A DNA stretch of 62,743 bases from Oscillatoriales cyanobacterium RM2_1_1. Its GTDB lineage: Bacteria; Cyanobacteriota; Cyanobacteriia; Cyanobacteriales; Microcoleaceae. The notes under the pieces are model-generated. The model was given only the letters and a program-made list of their open reading frames with translations, had not been told where the DNA came from and did no database searches. Within the stretch, counting starts at the first letter, position 1. Every line of letters begins with the position of its first letter. The stretch lies in the NCBI GenBank assembly GCA_012033335.1, contig JAAURB010000019.1:1-62743 (forward strand). Direction: 5' to 3'. Made by a program: the position numbers and the translations under genes. Shown here one piece after another: positions 1 to 9,214 of the stretch.

Positions 1-93
1 TGGGGCTTCGCCCCAGGCAAGGGGGCAGTGCCCCCTTCACCCCCCATCAATCTTCTAGTTAATTGTGTCAAGTTAATTGCGTCAAGCTACTTA
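1..93 (+). repeat. Dispersed GC-rich hairpin repeat, copy A (left end cut by window)
   Basis: Two GC hairpins (GGGGC-TTC-GCCCC, then GGGGGCAGTGCCCCC) are followed by a CTTCACCCC run and an AT-rich tail ending AATTGCGTCAAGCTACTTA. Related copies lie at 36148-36244, 41394-41461 and 45029-45101. In this copy the tail contains a 14-base tandem duplication (TTAATTG[T/C]GTCAAG twice, 59-86). It lies beyond the 3' end of the sensor kinase gene. The element probably starts before the window. Confidence 0.7.
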
Positions 94-239
94 TTCACTA
101 ATGCCCTCAATTCTAATGAGATTTATCCGGAAGTGGGGTGAGGGATTGGCCCTGGCTGAAATTCAAAAAACACTTTCTAAAAAATACTTCTAAAAAACGT
201 TGTGATCCATTATGGCGCTAGTAGGCGGGATTAACATAT

Positions 240-275
240 CTAAAACCTTGGGCATTGCTGAATTAGCGATGAATC
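240..275. mobile_element. Possible insertion-sequence end remnant
   Basis: The motif GGGCATTGCTGAATTAGCG followed by ATGAATC resembles sequence at the far end of the window (62617-62645: GGGCGTTGCTGAAT, then ATGAATC). From memory this string is common at cyanobacterial insertion-sequence edges. No transposase frame is present here, so this is at most a scar. Confidence 0.25.
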
Positions 276-342
276 CGGCAAACCCCTGAGAGGTTGTCGG
301 AAAAGTAGTGCAGAATTGCTCATCAGTTTCAAACTTCTTCGC

Positions 343-3151
343 TTAAGGTTCAGGCTCCAACAGGGGTAGAATCAAACTAATCACAAGCTGACCCGTAGGC
401 AATTGCTGGAAATGCAGTTGGCCTCCCATCCAGCTCACCAACCCTTGAACCAGTTTTAGGAGATTTTGTGGTAAATCCTGATCGGAGAGTTGGGGAAAAA
501 GCCAGGATATCCTGGCTTTTTAAACTGGGTGAAGGCAGCACCACCTGACCCGAATCTGTGATTCTCAGCTCAAACTGGCGGGGATTCAGGGCGGTTGCAT
601 CCACCCGAACAATTTCTGTGGGCTGCGATCGCTCACAGGCTAGCTTCAGGAGTTCATACAGGATCAGTTCTAGCTTGAAGCGATCGCCAATCATATTCAA
701 GCGATGACCCTGATGGATTTGCAGCAAGACCTGGCGGGACTCGACCAATGGCTGCAGACGTTTTCGCAACCGTCGAAGCAACTGATCCACATGGATCAAA
801 TCTTGAGCATTGTGAAGTTTCCAGTGTTCTTGTTCCAGTAGACCGGCGGTGGCATTCAAAGTCTGGTGCATTTGCCGGAGCAATTGTTGATAGCGGAGAT
901 GGGCAATTTGCCGCTGGCGGGGATCGGTGGCGTGAAATAGCAACTGTTCGAGTTCCTCTATGTCCCCCGAGCGTTTTCCCCAGGTACGATACAAATTTTC
1001 CAGGTGGGCTTGCTTGTACCAGTTGAGTTGTTTCAGGGTGACTTGCTGAGTTTGGGAGGTTTTGAGGGTGATCAACGTCTGCCGTTGCCAGGCCAATTGC
1101 TGGACAAACTCCAGGGTCAACTGCAGCCCTAAAGGAGATCTGAGTTCTGGGACAGGATTGGCTACGATCACCGCCCCAGAAGGGGATTCATCTGCCGCCG
1201 TTTTCAGGGGAATCAGAATGATTTCCTGAACCTGAGGCAGTTCTAATTGCTGGCGAGTGAGCTCAGGGAGTGCTTCTGGCCCAATCCAGATCGGGTCATC
1301 CACCGTCAGAATGCGCCGAATCAGGTTGTCATCTGATTTGAATGCAGTTAGGTTTAACCGGGATTTGTAAGTACCGTTCTGGAGGTCGAGTTGGACGATA
1401 TGGCTCTGGATCTTCTGACCGAGGCGGGTGATCAGGGCCGTCCAGGGACTCTGAAGCACCTGGGCTAATTGTTGAATAAAATGCCAGACCAACTCATCTA
1501 CGGGCTGGGTCTGTTGCCAGAATTTCCAGTTCGTGGCGATCGCATCCGCCAGTTGTTGGTGTAGTTGATCCTGCCGCCGCCGTCGTTGCTGATGGAGGAT
1601 CACCCCCAATTGCTGACCCACCATCCGAAATAATTCCTGCTCTCGTCGAGTCCAGTGGCGGGCAATTTCATGACCGGCCATCCCAAAAGTAGCGGATTCT
1701 CCGGCGATTTCACAGACCAATACAGCTCTCACCCCCAGAGGATTGAGAGCTTTGCGCCAGCCTTGAAAGGGTTTTTCTTTCCCCCAAGTTTCCAGGGCGA
1801 TCACTGAAGATTGCTGCAATCTTCTGATGTCTAGGGGTTTGGCGGCCCGCAGGGGGGCAGTGAGGGAGCGGCGATGGGTGGGTTGATGTTGATAGAGAAT
1901 GTCTAATTGCTCCGGTTGATGGGGTTGGGCTTGTAGCAGCCAGTACCAGGCAATATTCAAATGTTGGCAAAACGCGGTGATCACCTGGGAGATCGCCGAT
2001 TCGTCCGGGTTGGTGCTGAGCATCAATCGAGCGACAGTGGTCATCAGCTCAAAGTCGGCTTCAGTCTGTTGCAGATTGGTCTCGAGTTCAGATAAGGGGG
2101 CGATGATTCCCTGAAGTTGAGCTACGTCTTGCAAAAAGGTTTTCTCCGCTGTTTGCCAGATCCGGGGGACTTGACTCTCAACCAGAATAAACCCCAATAA
2201 CCCTTGATGGGATTGAATCGGAGCCGCCAAGAGGGAATGGACGTGGAATCTCTGGGTCAGAAGCTCAGTTGTGATCGGACTTAGAGAGCTTTGAGCTGCT
2301 CCAATGGTCACCAGTCTGTCCTGGATCAAGCCCTGATAGAACTCTTCTAGGTCTTGCAGGATCAAACCTGAAGTTGGTCGATGGGAGGGAGGTTCTGGGA
2401 CTTTTCTAGAATTGCCCGTGCGTCGCCAGAAAAAATGTCCCTGGGGTTGATACCAATAAATACTCGTCCGGTTGGGTTCGAGAAATTGATGGGCGGCTTC
2501 AGCGACCTGCTCCAAATAGGCATCAAAAATTCCCTGGGGTTCCAGGGAGTCTGGCAAAAACTGAGACAATAGCCTCAAAATTAGCTGGTTGGGATGATTG
2601 CTGCGATGTTGTTGCCAGCGGGCTTCAATGTGATGTAGGGCAGTCGCCAGGGTCTTGAAAATAATTGTTAGTTTCTCCTGTTCTTTTGGTTTGAGCAAGG
2701 GCTTCATGGCGGTTGCCCCGAGAAGGACCACCCCGTAGCAGCGATGGCGATAGGACAGAGGAAACAGTAGAGTTCGTTGAATCTCCAGGGTTTGAGCAAT
2801 CTGCTGCCATCGACCCATGGCATTCTCTGTCTGTAGATTTGGAACTTCAACTCGGCATTGCTGAATAATCACCTGCTCCAAATAACTTCCCCCAATCAAC
2901 GGCATTCTCTGCCTCAGATAGTCCCGATCCTCTTGGGCAGCCACCCCCCCTTTACCAATCAGTTCATGGGTTAACGGGTCATATAAACTGATCCAGATCG
3001 CCTGAAAGTCAAACCGTTGACTGATATAGGCAGTCGTCATCTCTAGCAAAACATTGCTATTTTCCTCTTCTTGAATGGTCTGAAGCAATTGTCTTAACGT
3101 GATTCTACGGCGATGGTTACCCGTTACAGAATCGATTGGCTGTTGACCCAT
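343..3151 (-). pseudogene. Multi-GAF sensor histidine-kinase-like protein, frameshifted near its C-terminus
   Basis: The protein begins MGQQPIDSV and reads as a chain of GAF-type sensory modules (about residues 20-180, 190-360, 365-530, 540-700). A helical dimerisation-like stretch follows (about 715-800, rich in Q, L and R), then a degenerate HATPase domain with ITDSGQ near residue 870. The uninterrupted frame stops at 377 with an atypical tail after LPSPSLKSQ. In the next frame downstream, LVQGLVSWMGGQLHF and TGQLVISLILPL continue the usual end of this ATPase fold and stop at 343-345. One extra base in the T5C4 run, or a 22- or 25-base insertion, would explain the break. The site is a 26-base perfect palindrome (496-521). 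No receiver domain or conserved phospho-acceptor His block is obvious. The gene diverges from pyrD. It is probably a light, redox or ligand sensor; its target is unknown. It could be functional if the shift is a read error. Confidence 0.75.
496..521. repeat. 26-base perfect palindrome inside the sensor kinase gene
   Basis: The arms are AAAAAGCCAGGAT and its exact reverse complement ATCCTGGCTTTTT, with no loop. It lies exactly where the reading frame of the sensor gene changes. It could fold as a cruciform or RNA hairpin with a T run. Confidence 0.85.
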
Positions 3152-3459
3152 TTTAAACTCCCCTTCAGTACTGTCAGCTATTGTTTAGAGGCTTCTGGTT
3201 TTACCACCCGTACAGTCAGATTCCGCGAAAGACCTCCTGAGGAAATCCTGGGTTTCCGACTGCTGCCTCAAGGCAGATTAAGGGGTTGGAATGGGGCGTT
3301 TCCCCTTCTACCGCTAATCACCCCTGTGATGGGTTAACCCAATATCGAACCGAAATCAGACTTTGTTGCAATAATTGAGGTAATTGAGAGGGTCAATTGA
3401 TCATCAAGGGTATTCATGGCAGAGTTTAGTCATGGTAATCAGTAGGTTGAGGCAGATCT
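3152..3459. other. Divergent intergenic region, sensor kinase / pyrD
   Basis: These 308 bases between divergent start codons must hold both promoters. I see no convincing -35/-10 pair, repeat or small gene. A short open frame reads through part of it but has no coding character. Confidence 0.5.
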
Positions 3460-4587
3460 TTGGATATCTATCGTGAGGGAATACGACCTATTTTATTTTC
3501 TGGATTGGATGTTGATCCAGAGTGGGCTCACCATCGTGTCCTGCAATTACTCAGTTGGCTTGAGCCTAAAGCCTCTGAGGAACAATCAAAACAGATGATT
3601 CAGGCTTGGACTGCCTCTTTGCGGTTGAGGGATTCGCGCCTCCAGCAAACTCTCTGGGGACTGAACTTTGATAATCCTCTGGGTTTGGCGGCGGGATTTG
3701 ATAAGGATGGAGTGGCAGCGGGATTGTGGGGAACCCTGGGATTTGGCTTTGCTGAACTGGGCACCGTCACCCGCCATCCTCAACCTGGAAATCCTCCACC
3801 TCGTCTGTTTCGTCTGGTAGAGGATGAAGCGATTCTAAATCGGATGGGGTTCAATAACCAGGGCGCTGACGCTCTAGCGCAACGGCTAGTCCGGAAATCC
3901 ACTGCAATTCAATACCCCATCGGCATCAATCTAGGTAAGTCTAAGATTACTCCTTTAGAATCAGCAGCGATAGATTATCTGCAAAGTTTCCAGATTTTGC
4001 AGGATTGGGGGGACTATTTTGTGGTCAATGTCTCCTCGCCCAACACTCCAGGATTGCGATCGCTCCAGGATATTGATCAGCTCAGTAAAATTTTACAAGC
4101 CATTGACCAGACCAATCAACACCATAAACCCCTTCTGGTTAAAATTGCTCCCGATTTAACCGACGGCGCAATTCTAGAGATTCTCAACCTGGCCCAGGAG
4201 TATCATCTGGCAGGAATCATTGCCACCAATACCACCATCAATCGCCAAGGGCTCAAAACCCAGGTGATCAAAAAAACCTGCCAACCCGTAACAGCAGAAC
4301 CAGGGGGGATTAGCGGGGCTCCCCTGAAACAGCGCTCCACCGAGGTGATTCAATTGATCTGGCAACAGACCCAGGGGCAATTGCCGATTATTGGAGTGGG
4401 GGGGATTTTTACCGCCGCAGATGCCTGGGAAAAGATTACCGCTGGAGCTAGTCTGATTCAGATTTATACGGGGTGGGTTTACGAAGGCCCCTGGATGGTG
4501 AAACGAATTCTCCAGGGGCTCCTCCAGAAACTCGAAGAAAATGGCTTGCCGGGAATTTCAGCAGCGGTCGGATCCGCCCACAGGTAA
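3460..4587 (+). CDS. pyrD: Dihydroorotate dehydrogenase (quinone), class 2
   Basis: This enzyme oxidises dihydroorotate to orotate in pyrimidine synthesis and passes electrons to quinone at the membrane. At 375 residues it has class 2 length. It carries the N-terminal helical extension of class 2 enzymes (about 1-50, including [12 protein letters not shown]), the FMN-barrel motif [10 protein letters not shown] near residue 75, the active-site loop [14 protein letters not shown] near 189 (the Ser there is the class 2 catalytic base), TNTT near 265 and the phosphate-binding IGVGGI near 311. Translation starts at a TTG; no in-frame ATG is nearby and the N-terminus aligns with the family from here. 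The C-terminal 10 residues are Ala/Gly-rich and not conserved. psb28 follows 56 bases downstream on the same strand and may be co-transcribed. Confidence 0.95.
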   Translation: MDIYREGIRPILFSGLDVDPEWAHHRVLQLLSWLEPKASEEQSKQMIQAWTASLRLRDSRLQQTLWGLNFDNPLGLAAGFDKDGVAAGLWGTLGFGFAELGTVTRHPQPGNPPPRLFRLVEDEAILNRMGFNNQGADALAQRLVRKSTAIQYPIGINLGKSKITPLESAAIDYLQSFQILQDWGDYFVVNVSSPNTPGLRSLQDIDQLSKILQAIDQTNQHHKPLLVKIAPDLTDGAILEILNLAQEYHLAGIIATNTTINRQGLKTQVIKKTCQPVTAEPGGISGAPLKQRSTEVIQLIWQQTQGQLPIIGVGGIFTAADAWEKITAGASLIQIYTGWVYEGPWMVKRILQGLLQKLEENGLPGISAAVGSAHR

Positions 4588-4643
4588 ACCTGAACATGGG
4601 ATAATAGCCAAATTAACAATTGTTTAAGGTTCGATCGGTAATT

Positions 4644-4982
4644 ATGGCAAAAATTCAATTTTCCCGGGGCACTGATGAAACTGTAATTCCTGATATTCGT
4701 CTCACTCGTTCAAAAGACGGCAGCCAGGGAACAGCTCAATTCTCCTTTGAACAACCCGATGCTCTGGCTGAGGACTTCGGAGAAGAAATTACCGGGATGT
4801 ACTTGATTGATGAAGAAGGGGAGCTCTCGACTTTTGATGTTAAGGCCAAGTTTATCAATGGAAAACCCGAAGTCATAGAAGCTCAGTATTTGATGCGGAG
4901 CCTGGAGGACTGGGAAAGATTTATGCGGTTTATGAATCGATATGCTGAAAAGAATGGCCTGGGATTCAATAAGTCTGAGTAG
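4644..4982 (+). CDS. psb28: Photosystem II assembly factor Psb28
   Basis: Psb28 is a small soluble protein that binds the cytoplasmic side of PSII assembly intermediates near CP47 and cytochrome b559. The 112-residue protein begins [12 protein letters not shown] and contains [38 protein letters not shown] and [11 protein letters not shown], which together match Psb28 along its whole length. An upstream in-frame TTG would add eight residues (MFKVRSVI), but the family starts at MAKIQF, so I use the ATG at 4644. A GATAAT sequence at about 4601 could be its own -10 element; otherwise it is read through from pyrD. Confidence 0.96.
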   Translation: MAKIQFSRGTDETVIPDIRLTRSKDGSQGTAQFSFEQPDALAEDFGEEITGMYLIDEEGELSTFDVKAKFINGKPEVIEAQYLMRSLEDWERFMRFMNRYAEKNGLGFNKSE

Positions 4983-5045
4983 AATAATTGCTCAGGATTT
5001 AGTGCAACCGCATCGGGTGCAACCGCATAAAGGAAATTAAAGTGA

Positions 5046-5087
5046 AACAGCCGTCTGGTTTAGTAGAAAACAGCCAAGACGGCTGTT
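5046..5087. terminator. Hairpin terminator between convergent psb28 and terC-like gene
   Basis: AACAGCCGTCT (5046-5056) pairs perfectly with AGACGGCTGTT (5077-5087) around a 20-base loop. It sits between the two converging 3' ends. AT-rich repeated blocks of the type ATTTTAAAAACATC follow at about 5110-5168. Confidence 0.7.
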
Positions 5088-5166
5088 CCACTGATTACAC
5101 CATCCTATACTTTTAAAACCATCTACTTTAGAAACATCTATTTTAAAAACATCATTTTAAAAACTA

Positions 5167-5850
5167 TCATTCGACATCCTTTTGAGTCTGACGCTCTGAA
5201 AATCCCCAGACAAATAGAACAACCGTTAGGATAATCAGCAACCACTCTGGTAACATCTCATCTAAACCAAAGACTCGCAGCAGCAGTCGCATCCCTACCA
5301 AACCCACCGTGATGTAGCCTGCTGTTTCTAGATGAGCATATTCCTGGAGCCACTGAATAAACAAACTGGCCATAAATCTCAAGGCGACAATTCCTAGGCT
5401 AGCCCCAATCACCACCAACCAGATATCCTCTGAAACGGCGATCGCCGCTGTGACACTATCAAGGGAAAAGGCTAAATCTGTCATCGCAATCAAGGGAATT
5501 ACCTGCCAGAGAGAGGTGTAACTAGGGCCATGCAATTCTCCCTCCTGATCCTTCTCAGATGTAAAGTACTGGAAGACTAACCACAGTAGATATAGGGCCC
5601 CTAACAGTTGAAATTGCCAGTAATCAATCACCCAGGTTGCGGTCAAAATCAAAGCAATTCGGAGCACAAAAGCCAATATCAAACCAATGTTCAAAGCCTT
5701 ACTTTGCAACCGTTTGTCTTCTAAACCTTTAGAGATAGAAGCCAAGGCGATCGCGTTATCTGCAGATAAAACCGCCTCCAATGCCACCAGGATACCCAGT
5801 AAAAAAAAGACATCAAAACTCAAAAAATTAGACAATTCCATATCTAGCAC
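5167..5850 (-). CDS. TerC/Alx-family integral membrane protein
   Basis: The protein has 227 residues and about seven hydrophobic segments. The family signature motif is clear near the N-terminus (ALEAVLSADNAIALA), and a second acidic intramembrane site lies mid-protein (MTDLAFSLDSVTAAIA). In the family these Asp/Asn positions are linked to metal (manganese) export or to insertion of thylakoid proteins; the substrate cannot be read from sequence. The start used is the first Met (MLDMELSNF); a second Met three codons later (5841) is equally possible. The gene stands alone, convergent with psb28 and divergent from psaM. Confidence 0.88.
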   Translation of the reverse strand: MLDMELSNFLSFDVFFLLGILVALEAVLSADNAIALASISKGLEDKRLQSKALNIGLILAFVLRIALILTATWVIDYWQFQLLGALYLLWLVFQYFTSEKDQEGELHGPSYTSLWQVIPLIAMTDLAFSLDSVTAAIAVSEDIWLVVIGASLGIVALRFMASLFIQWLQEYAHLETAGYITVGLVGMRLLLRVFGLDEMLPEWLLIILTVVLFVWGFSERQTQKDVE

Positions 5851-6204
5851 CGAACCTACAGCCTTGAAAGTGGTTTAAAAAACGAGATTATTAAAATAGA
5901 CTCAGTCATCCTTCAGAGCTGTCACGGCCCTGAGAAACTTGGAACTCTGGTATCTTAACCAGACCAGAATTCAGGACAAGCTCCTAAGATCTGAGAATGA
6001 AAGTCCACTAAGCTAAGCTTAACTTAATTCTCCTCTGAAAGGGAATGGGGTCAGGACACAAGCAACTCTAACCCTGAATTTTGGCAGTCATGGCCCACTC
6101 AAGCCATTTGTGTTTAAACTTATTACAGCTTCTTCCAAAAGTGTCACAAATCGGAGACAGTGTGAACAATTCCCTAAATTATCTTGTTAAGGAGTGTTGT
6201 CAAG
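5851..6204. other. Divergent intergenic region, terC-like gene / psaM
   Basis: This 354-base stretch must carry the psaM promoter and leader. It contains the ribosome binding site of psaM (AAGGAG at about 6189). I see no other gene and no clear repeat. Confidence 0.5.
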
Positions 6205-6294
6205 ATGTCGGATACTCAAGTTTTTGTGGCTCTGGTGATCGCCTTGTTCCCTGGATTTCTAGCGCTCCGCCTTGCCACAGAGTTGTACAAATAG
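6205..6294 (+). CDS. psaM: Photosystem I reaction centre subunit XII (PsaM)
   Basis: This 29-codon gene reads MSDTQVFVALVIALFPG and ends LALRLATELYK. It is a single transmembrane helix and matches PsaM almost residue for residue. PsaM sits at the trimer-facing edge of photosystem I in the thylakoid membrane. The ribosome binding site AAGGAGTG lies about 9 bases before the ATG. A strong hairpin terminator follows (6383-6420), so the gene appears to be a short single-gene transcript. It is easily missed because of its size. Confidence 0.95.
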   Translation: MSDTQVFVALVIALFPGFLALRLATELYK

Positions 6295-6382
6295 AATTGT
6301 ACAAGTTGATTGATAATATCCCCTGAACCTGGGTAACGGTATGGGGAATCACGTTAACGGTATCTACTTAACGGTAGAAGAC

Positions 6383-6420
6383 AGCAGAGTGGGATGTCAC
6401 CGCGTCCCACTCTGCTATTT
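6383..6420 (+). terminator. Terminator of psaM
   Basis: AGCAGAGTGGGA (6383-6394) pairs perfectly with TCCCACTCTGCT (6405-6416) around a 10-base loop, followed by ATTTT. It lies about 90 bases after the psaM stop codon. Confidence 0.8.
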
Positions 6421-6473
6421 TGGGAAACACCTAGTTCCACCATTGAATATCTACTGAATGTCTACCATGAATA

Positions 6474-6499
6474 TTCAATGATGAATATTCATCATTGAA
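6474..6499. repeat. 26-base perfect palindrome
   Basis: The arms are TTCAATGATGAAT and its exact complement ATTCATCATTGAA, with no loop. It lies between the psaM terminator and the 3' end of the gene at 6566. A neighbouring GAATATTC copy (about 6469) repeats its core. It could act as a bidirectional terminator or a binding site. Confidence 0.8.
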
Positions 6500-6565
6500 G
6501 AGTAGATAGCCTCGCTATAGAACCGCAAAATTGACAAAATTCAATAAAAATTCAATAAAATCGAC

Positions 6566-7501
6566 TCAGGGGCGAGGCCGAGCATAAACCCCGATGTGAT
6601 TGGCAATCGGACGATGACGCATCGGTATCCGAGTATGAATTGGGGAGTTTAAGGTACGAGATCCTCTCCGATGCTCAATCACCAATGCCGTTGACCCACC
6701 ACCGTCTAGATTTAGGGCTGTATCTGCCCTCAGATCAATAAACACATTCTGCAACTCCGCCAGGGTCATGCCTTCACTGTAACCCTGCTGACGACCATCC
6801 ACAATTACAAACCACAGCGTTTTCCCGGCAGCATCAAAGCCAACGGCAGTTCGAGGAAATAGCTGATTCCCATCTTCAGAGTTTTTGATTGGTACCGGTT
6901 GACCCCCTTGAAGTAACAGAGAATTGCCTGACACAGCATGAACTGTAAGGTTGGGACAGCGTTCTGGGTAGATTTTAACGACATTCTGATCGGCAACACA
7001 AAACACATACCAGTGCTTTTGAGGTTCGGAATAGATAACACCATCCGAAATCGCCTGCCCCACCACCTGGACGCGATCGCCGGTTTTTGGGAAATAATTC
7101 CAGTAGGTTTTCAGGAAAATCGGATAAAAGAAACTGGCATTAATCGCCACCTGAACCTGATAACCCTCTAAAAACTCAGCCGTGGTTTGGGCAGCAATCT
7201 CCTGCCCGTCTTCCCCGGGTTCCCCAGGTGTCACAAACAGATTGATCCCTGGGGCAGTCAAGTCAATTTTAATGACATGAACCATCAACGGGCGAGGATT
7301 AACCATTGGCAACCGTTGGTAAGAGATCCCCTGAAACAGTGACATCTCTACAGCAGAACGCGGGGGACGTTTCAGGGCAGGCAGAATGTAAAAATTGAAC
7401 AGGAAAATGCTTAGACTCAAACCTAGAATCAACCCGGTGATTTTGAAGAATAATCCAGGTAATGATTTAGATAGAGAGCTACATTTTTGTTCCATTTCCA
7501 T
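6566..7501 (-). CDS. Phosphodiester glycosidase (NAGPA/DUF2233) family protein, membrane-anchored
   Basis: The protein has 311 residues. One N-terminal transmembrane segment (about residues 17-40) is followed by an extracytoplasmic domain. The domain contains VAINASFFYP (about 115), FPRTAVGFD (about 215), VIVDGRQQGYSEGMTLAEL (about 233) and the family hallmark LNLDGGGSTALVI (about 262). In the family this fold removes GlcNAc from phosphodiester-linked glycans; in bacteria the substrate is usually a cell-wall or capsule glycan and is unknown here. The gene is divergent from the photolyase-type gene, with 101 bases between starts. Confidence 0.82.
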   Translation of the reverse strand: MEMEQKCSSLSKSLPGLFFKITGLILGLSLSIFLFNFYILPALKRPPRSAVEMSLFQGISYQRLPMVNPRPLMVHVIKIDLTAPGINLFVTPGEPGEDGQEIAAQTTAEFLEGYQVQVAINASFFYPIFLKTYWNYFPKTGDRVQVVGQAISDGVIYSEPQKHWYVFCVADQNVVKIYPERCPNLTVHAVSGNSLLLQGGQPVPIKNSEDGNQLFPRTAVGFDAAGKTLWFVIVDGRQQGYSEGMTLAELQNVFIDLRADTALNLDGGGSTALVIEHRRGSRTLNSPIHTRIPMRHRPIANHIGVYARPRP

Positions 7502-7602
7502 TATGAATCCTTCTTGCCTGAACTTGACACAGTTTACTACATCCTTGCTGCTCTAAAAATCCCAATTATAATAACAAAGAAACCTCTCACCAATTCTGTT
7601 TC

Positions 7603-9102
7603 ATGATTCGAACCGTGAACCCTAAAACTATTCTCATCTGGTATCGCAACGATTTACGGGTGCATGATCATGAACCTTTGCACCGGGCACTTCAAACCCA
7701 GGCTGATATTATTCCCCTGTATTGTTTCGATCCGCGACACTTTGGTCAGACCAGTTTTGGCTTTCCCAAAACTGGAAACTTTCGAGCACAATTTCTTTTA
7801 GAAAGTGTTGCGGATTTGCGGCATTCTCTACAACAATTGGGGAGTGATCTGGTGATTCGACAGGGTTTACCAGAGGTGATCATTCCAGAATTGGTAAACG
7901 CTTTAGATATTGATGCCGTTTCTTACCACCGAGAGGTTACCTCTGAGGAAGTTGATGTAGAACGGGCTTTAGAACAAGGGTTAAAAGCGTCTGGTGTCAG
8001 CTTGCAATCCTATTGGGGCGCAACCCTATACGACATCGATCATCTGCCTTTTCCAGTTAGTCAAATCCCGGAAGTCTTCACGCAATTTCGCAAACAAGTT
8101 GAAAGAGATGGAACCATTTGTCCGGTATTTTCTGCCCCCCAAATATTGCCAGGACTCCCTGAGATTAACCCAGGTGAATGGCCTCAACTTCCAGACTGGG
8201 GTTTGACCCCTCCAACCCCGGATGAACGAGCTGTTTTAACCTTCACAGGGGGAGAAACGGCAGGACTAGCCCGACTACGGGATTATATCTGGACAAAAGA
8301 TTGCTTAAAAAACTATAAAGTTACTCGCAATGGCATGTTGGGGGCTGACTATTCGTCTAAGTTTTCTCCCTGGCTAGCCCTGGGGTGCCTATCCCCTCGA
8401 TTGATTTATCAAACGATTCAAGATTATGAAACCCAACGAGTTAAAAATGATTCAACTTATTGGCTGATTTTTGAACTGATCTGGCGTGATTATTTTCGCT
8501 TGATTGCGGCGAAACATGGCGATCGCCTCTTTCGTCAATCGGGATTACAAGGGATTGAAATTCCCTGGCCAAAAAACTGGCAACAGTTTGAGCGTTGGCA
8601 GACTGGAACTACAGGCTTTCCTTTAATTGATGCCAATATGCGGGAACTGAAAGCGACTGGGTTTATGTCGAATCGAGGTCGGCAAAATGTGGGCAGTTTC
8701 TTAACTAAAAACTTAGGAATTAACTGGAAAATCGGGGCTGAATGGTTTGAATCATTATTGATTGACTATGATGTTTGTAGCAATTGGGGGAATTGGAATT
8801 ATACGGCGGGGGTGGGAAACGATGCTAGGGGATTTCGTTATTTTAATATTCTCAAACAGGCTCAGGACTATGATGCAAAGGGCGATTATGTTAAACATTG
8901 GCTACCGGAATTGGCTGATTTGCCCTCGGCAAAAGTTCACACTCCCTGGAAATTGCAACCGGTTGAACAAAAGCGATTTAATCTGCATTTAGGGGTGGAT
9001 TACCCCAATCCGATGGTGGATTTGGATCAGTCCGTAGCAGCGAACCGGAAGGTCTACGAAACAGCCCTCTCTATCCATTCTCAGGGCCGCAACAAGCGAT
9101 AG
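7603..9102 (+). CDS. Cryptochrome DASH (photolyase/cryptochrome family)
   Basis: This 499-residue flavoprotein has the DASH subfamily pattern. It opens with the antenna-domain motif ILIWYRNDLRVHDH (residues 10-23). The FAD-binding helical domain contains LIFELIWRDYFRL, GFPLIDANMRELKATGFMSN, GRQNVGSFLTKNLGINW, SNWGNWNYTAGVGNDAR and the DASH-typical YDAKGDYVKHWLPEL. Family members bind FAD and a folate antenna and repair cyclobutane dimers mainly in single-stranded DNA; some also regulate transcription. The tail ends with HSQGRNKR. The RNDLRVHD block rules out (6-4) photolyase, and the NWNYTAG block favours DASH over class I CPD photolyase. Confidence 0.92.
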   Translation: MIRTVNPKTILIWYRNDLRVHDHEPLHRALQTQADIIPLYCFDPRHFGQTSFGFPKTGNFRAQFLLESVADLRHSLQQLGSDLVIRQGLPEVIIPELVNALDIDAVSYHREVTSEEVDVERALEQGLKASGVSLQSYWGATLYDIDHLPFPVSQIPEVFTQFRKQVERDGTICPVFSAPQILPGLPEINPGEWPQLPDWGLTPPTPDERAVLTFTGGETAGLARLRDYIWTKDCLKNYKVTRNGMLGADYSSKFSPWLALGCLSPRLIYQTIQDYETQRVKNDSTYWLIFELIWRDYFRLIAAKHGDRLFRQSGLQGIEIPWPKNWQQFERWQTGTTGFPLIDANMRELKATGFMSNRGRQNVGSFLTKNLGINWKIGAEWFESLLIDYDVCSNWGNWNYTAGVGNDARGFRYFNILKQAQDYDAKGDYVKHWLPELADLPSAKVHTPWKLQPVEQKRFNLHLGVDYPNPMVDLDQSVAANRKVYETALSIHSQGRNKR

Positions 9103-9214
9103 ACTTGGCTAAAAAATTCCCCACAAATTCCTCACAAACTCCTTACAAAAAACTTGAGTTTGTGATGGAGCTAAAATGTAGGAGATTTATTGTACTTTCT
9201 CTGGAACCCCTTTT

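Noticed and set aside
377-500. The tail SPTLRSGFTTKSPKTGS and beyond as the genuine C-terminus of the sensor kinase
   Set aside because: The alternative frame gives the conserved end of the ATPase domain (LVSWMGGQLHF, LVISLILPL) and a stop at 343, so the tail is a product of the frame break.
6140-6175. CRP-type operator upstream of psaM (TCACA...TGTGA)
   Set aside because: The half-sites are in the opposite orientation and too far apart (14 bases) for the TGTGA-N6-TCACA consensus.
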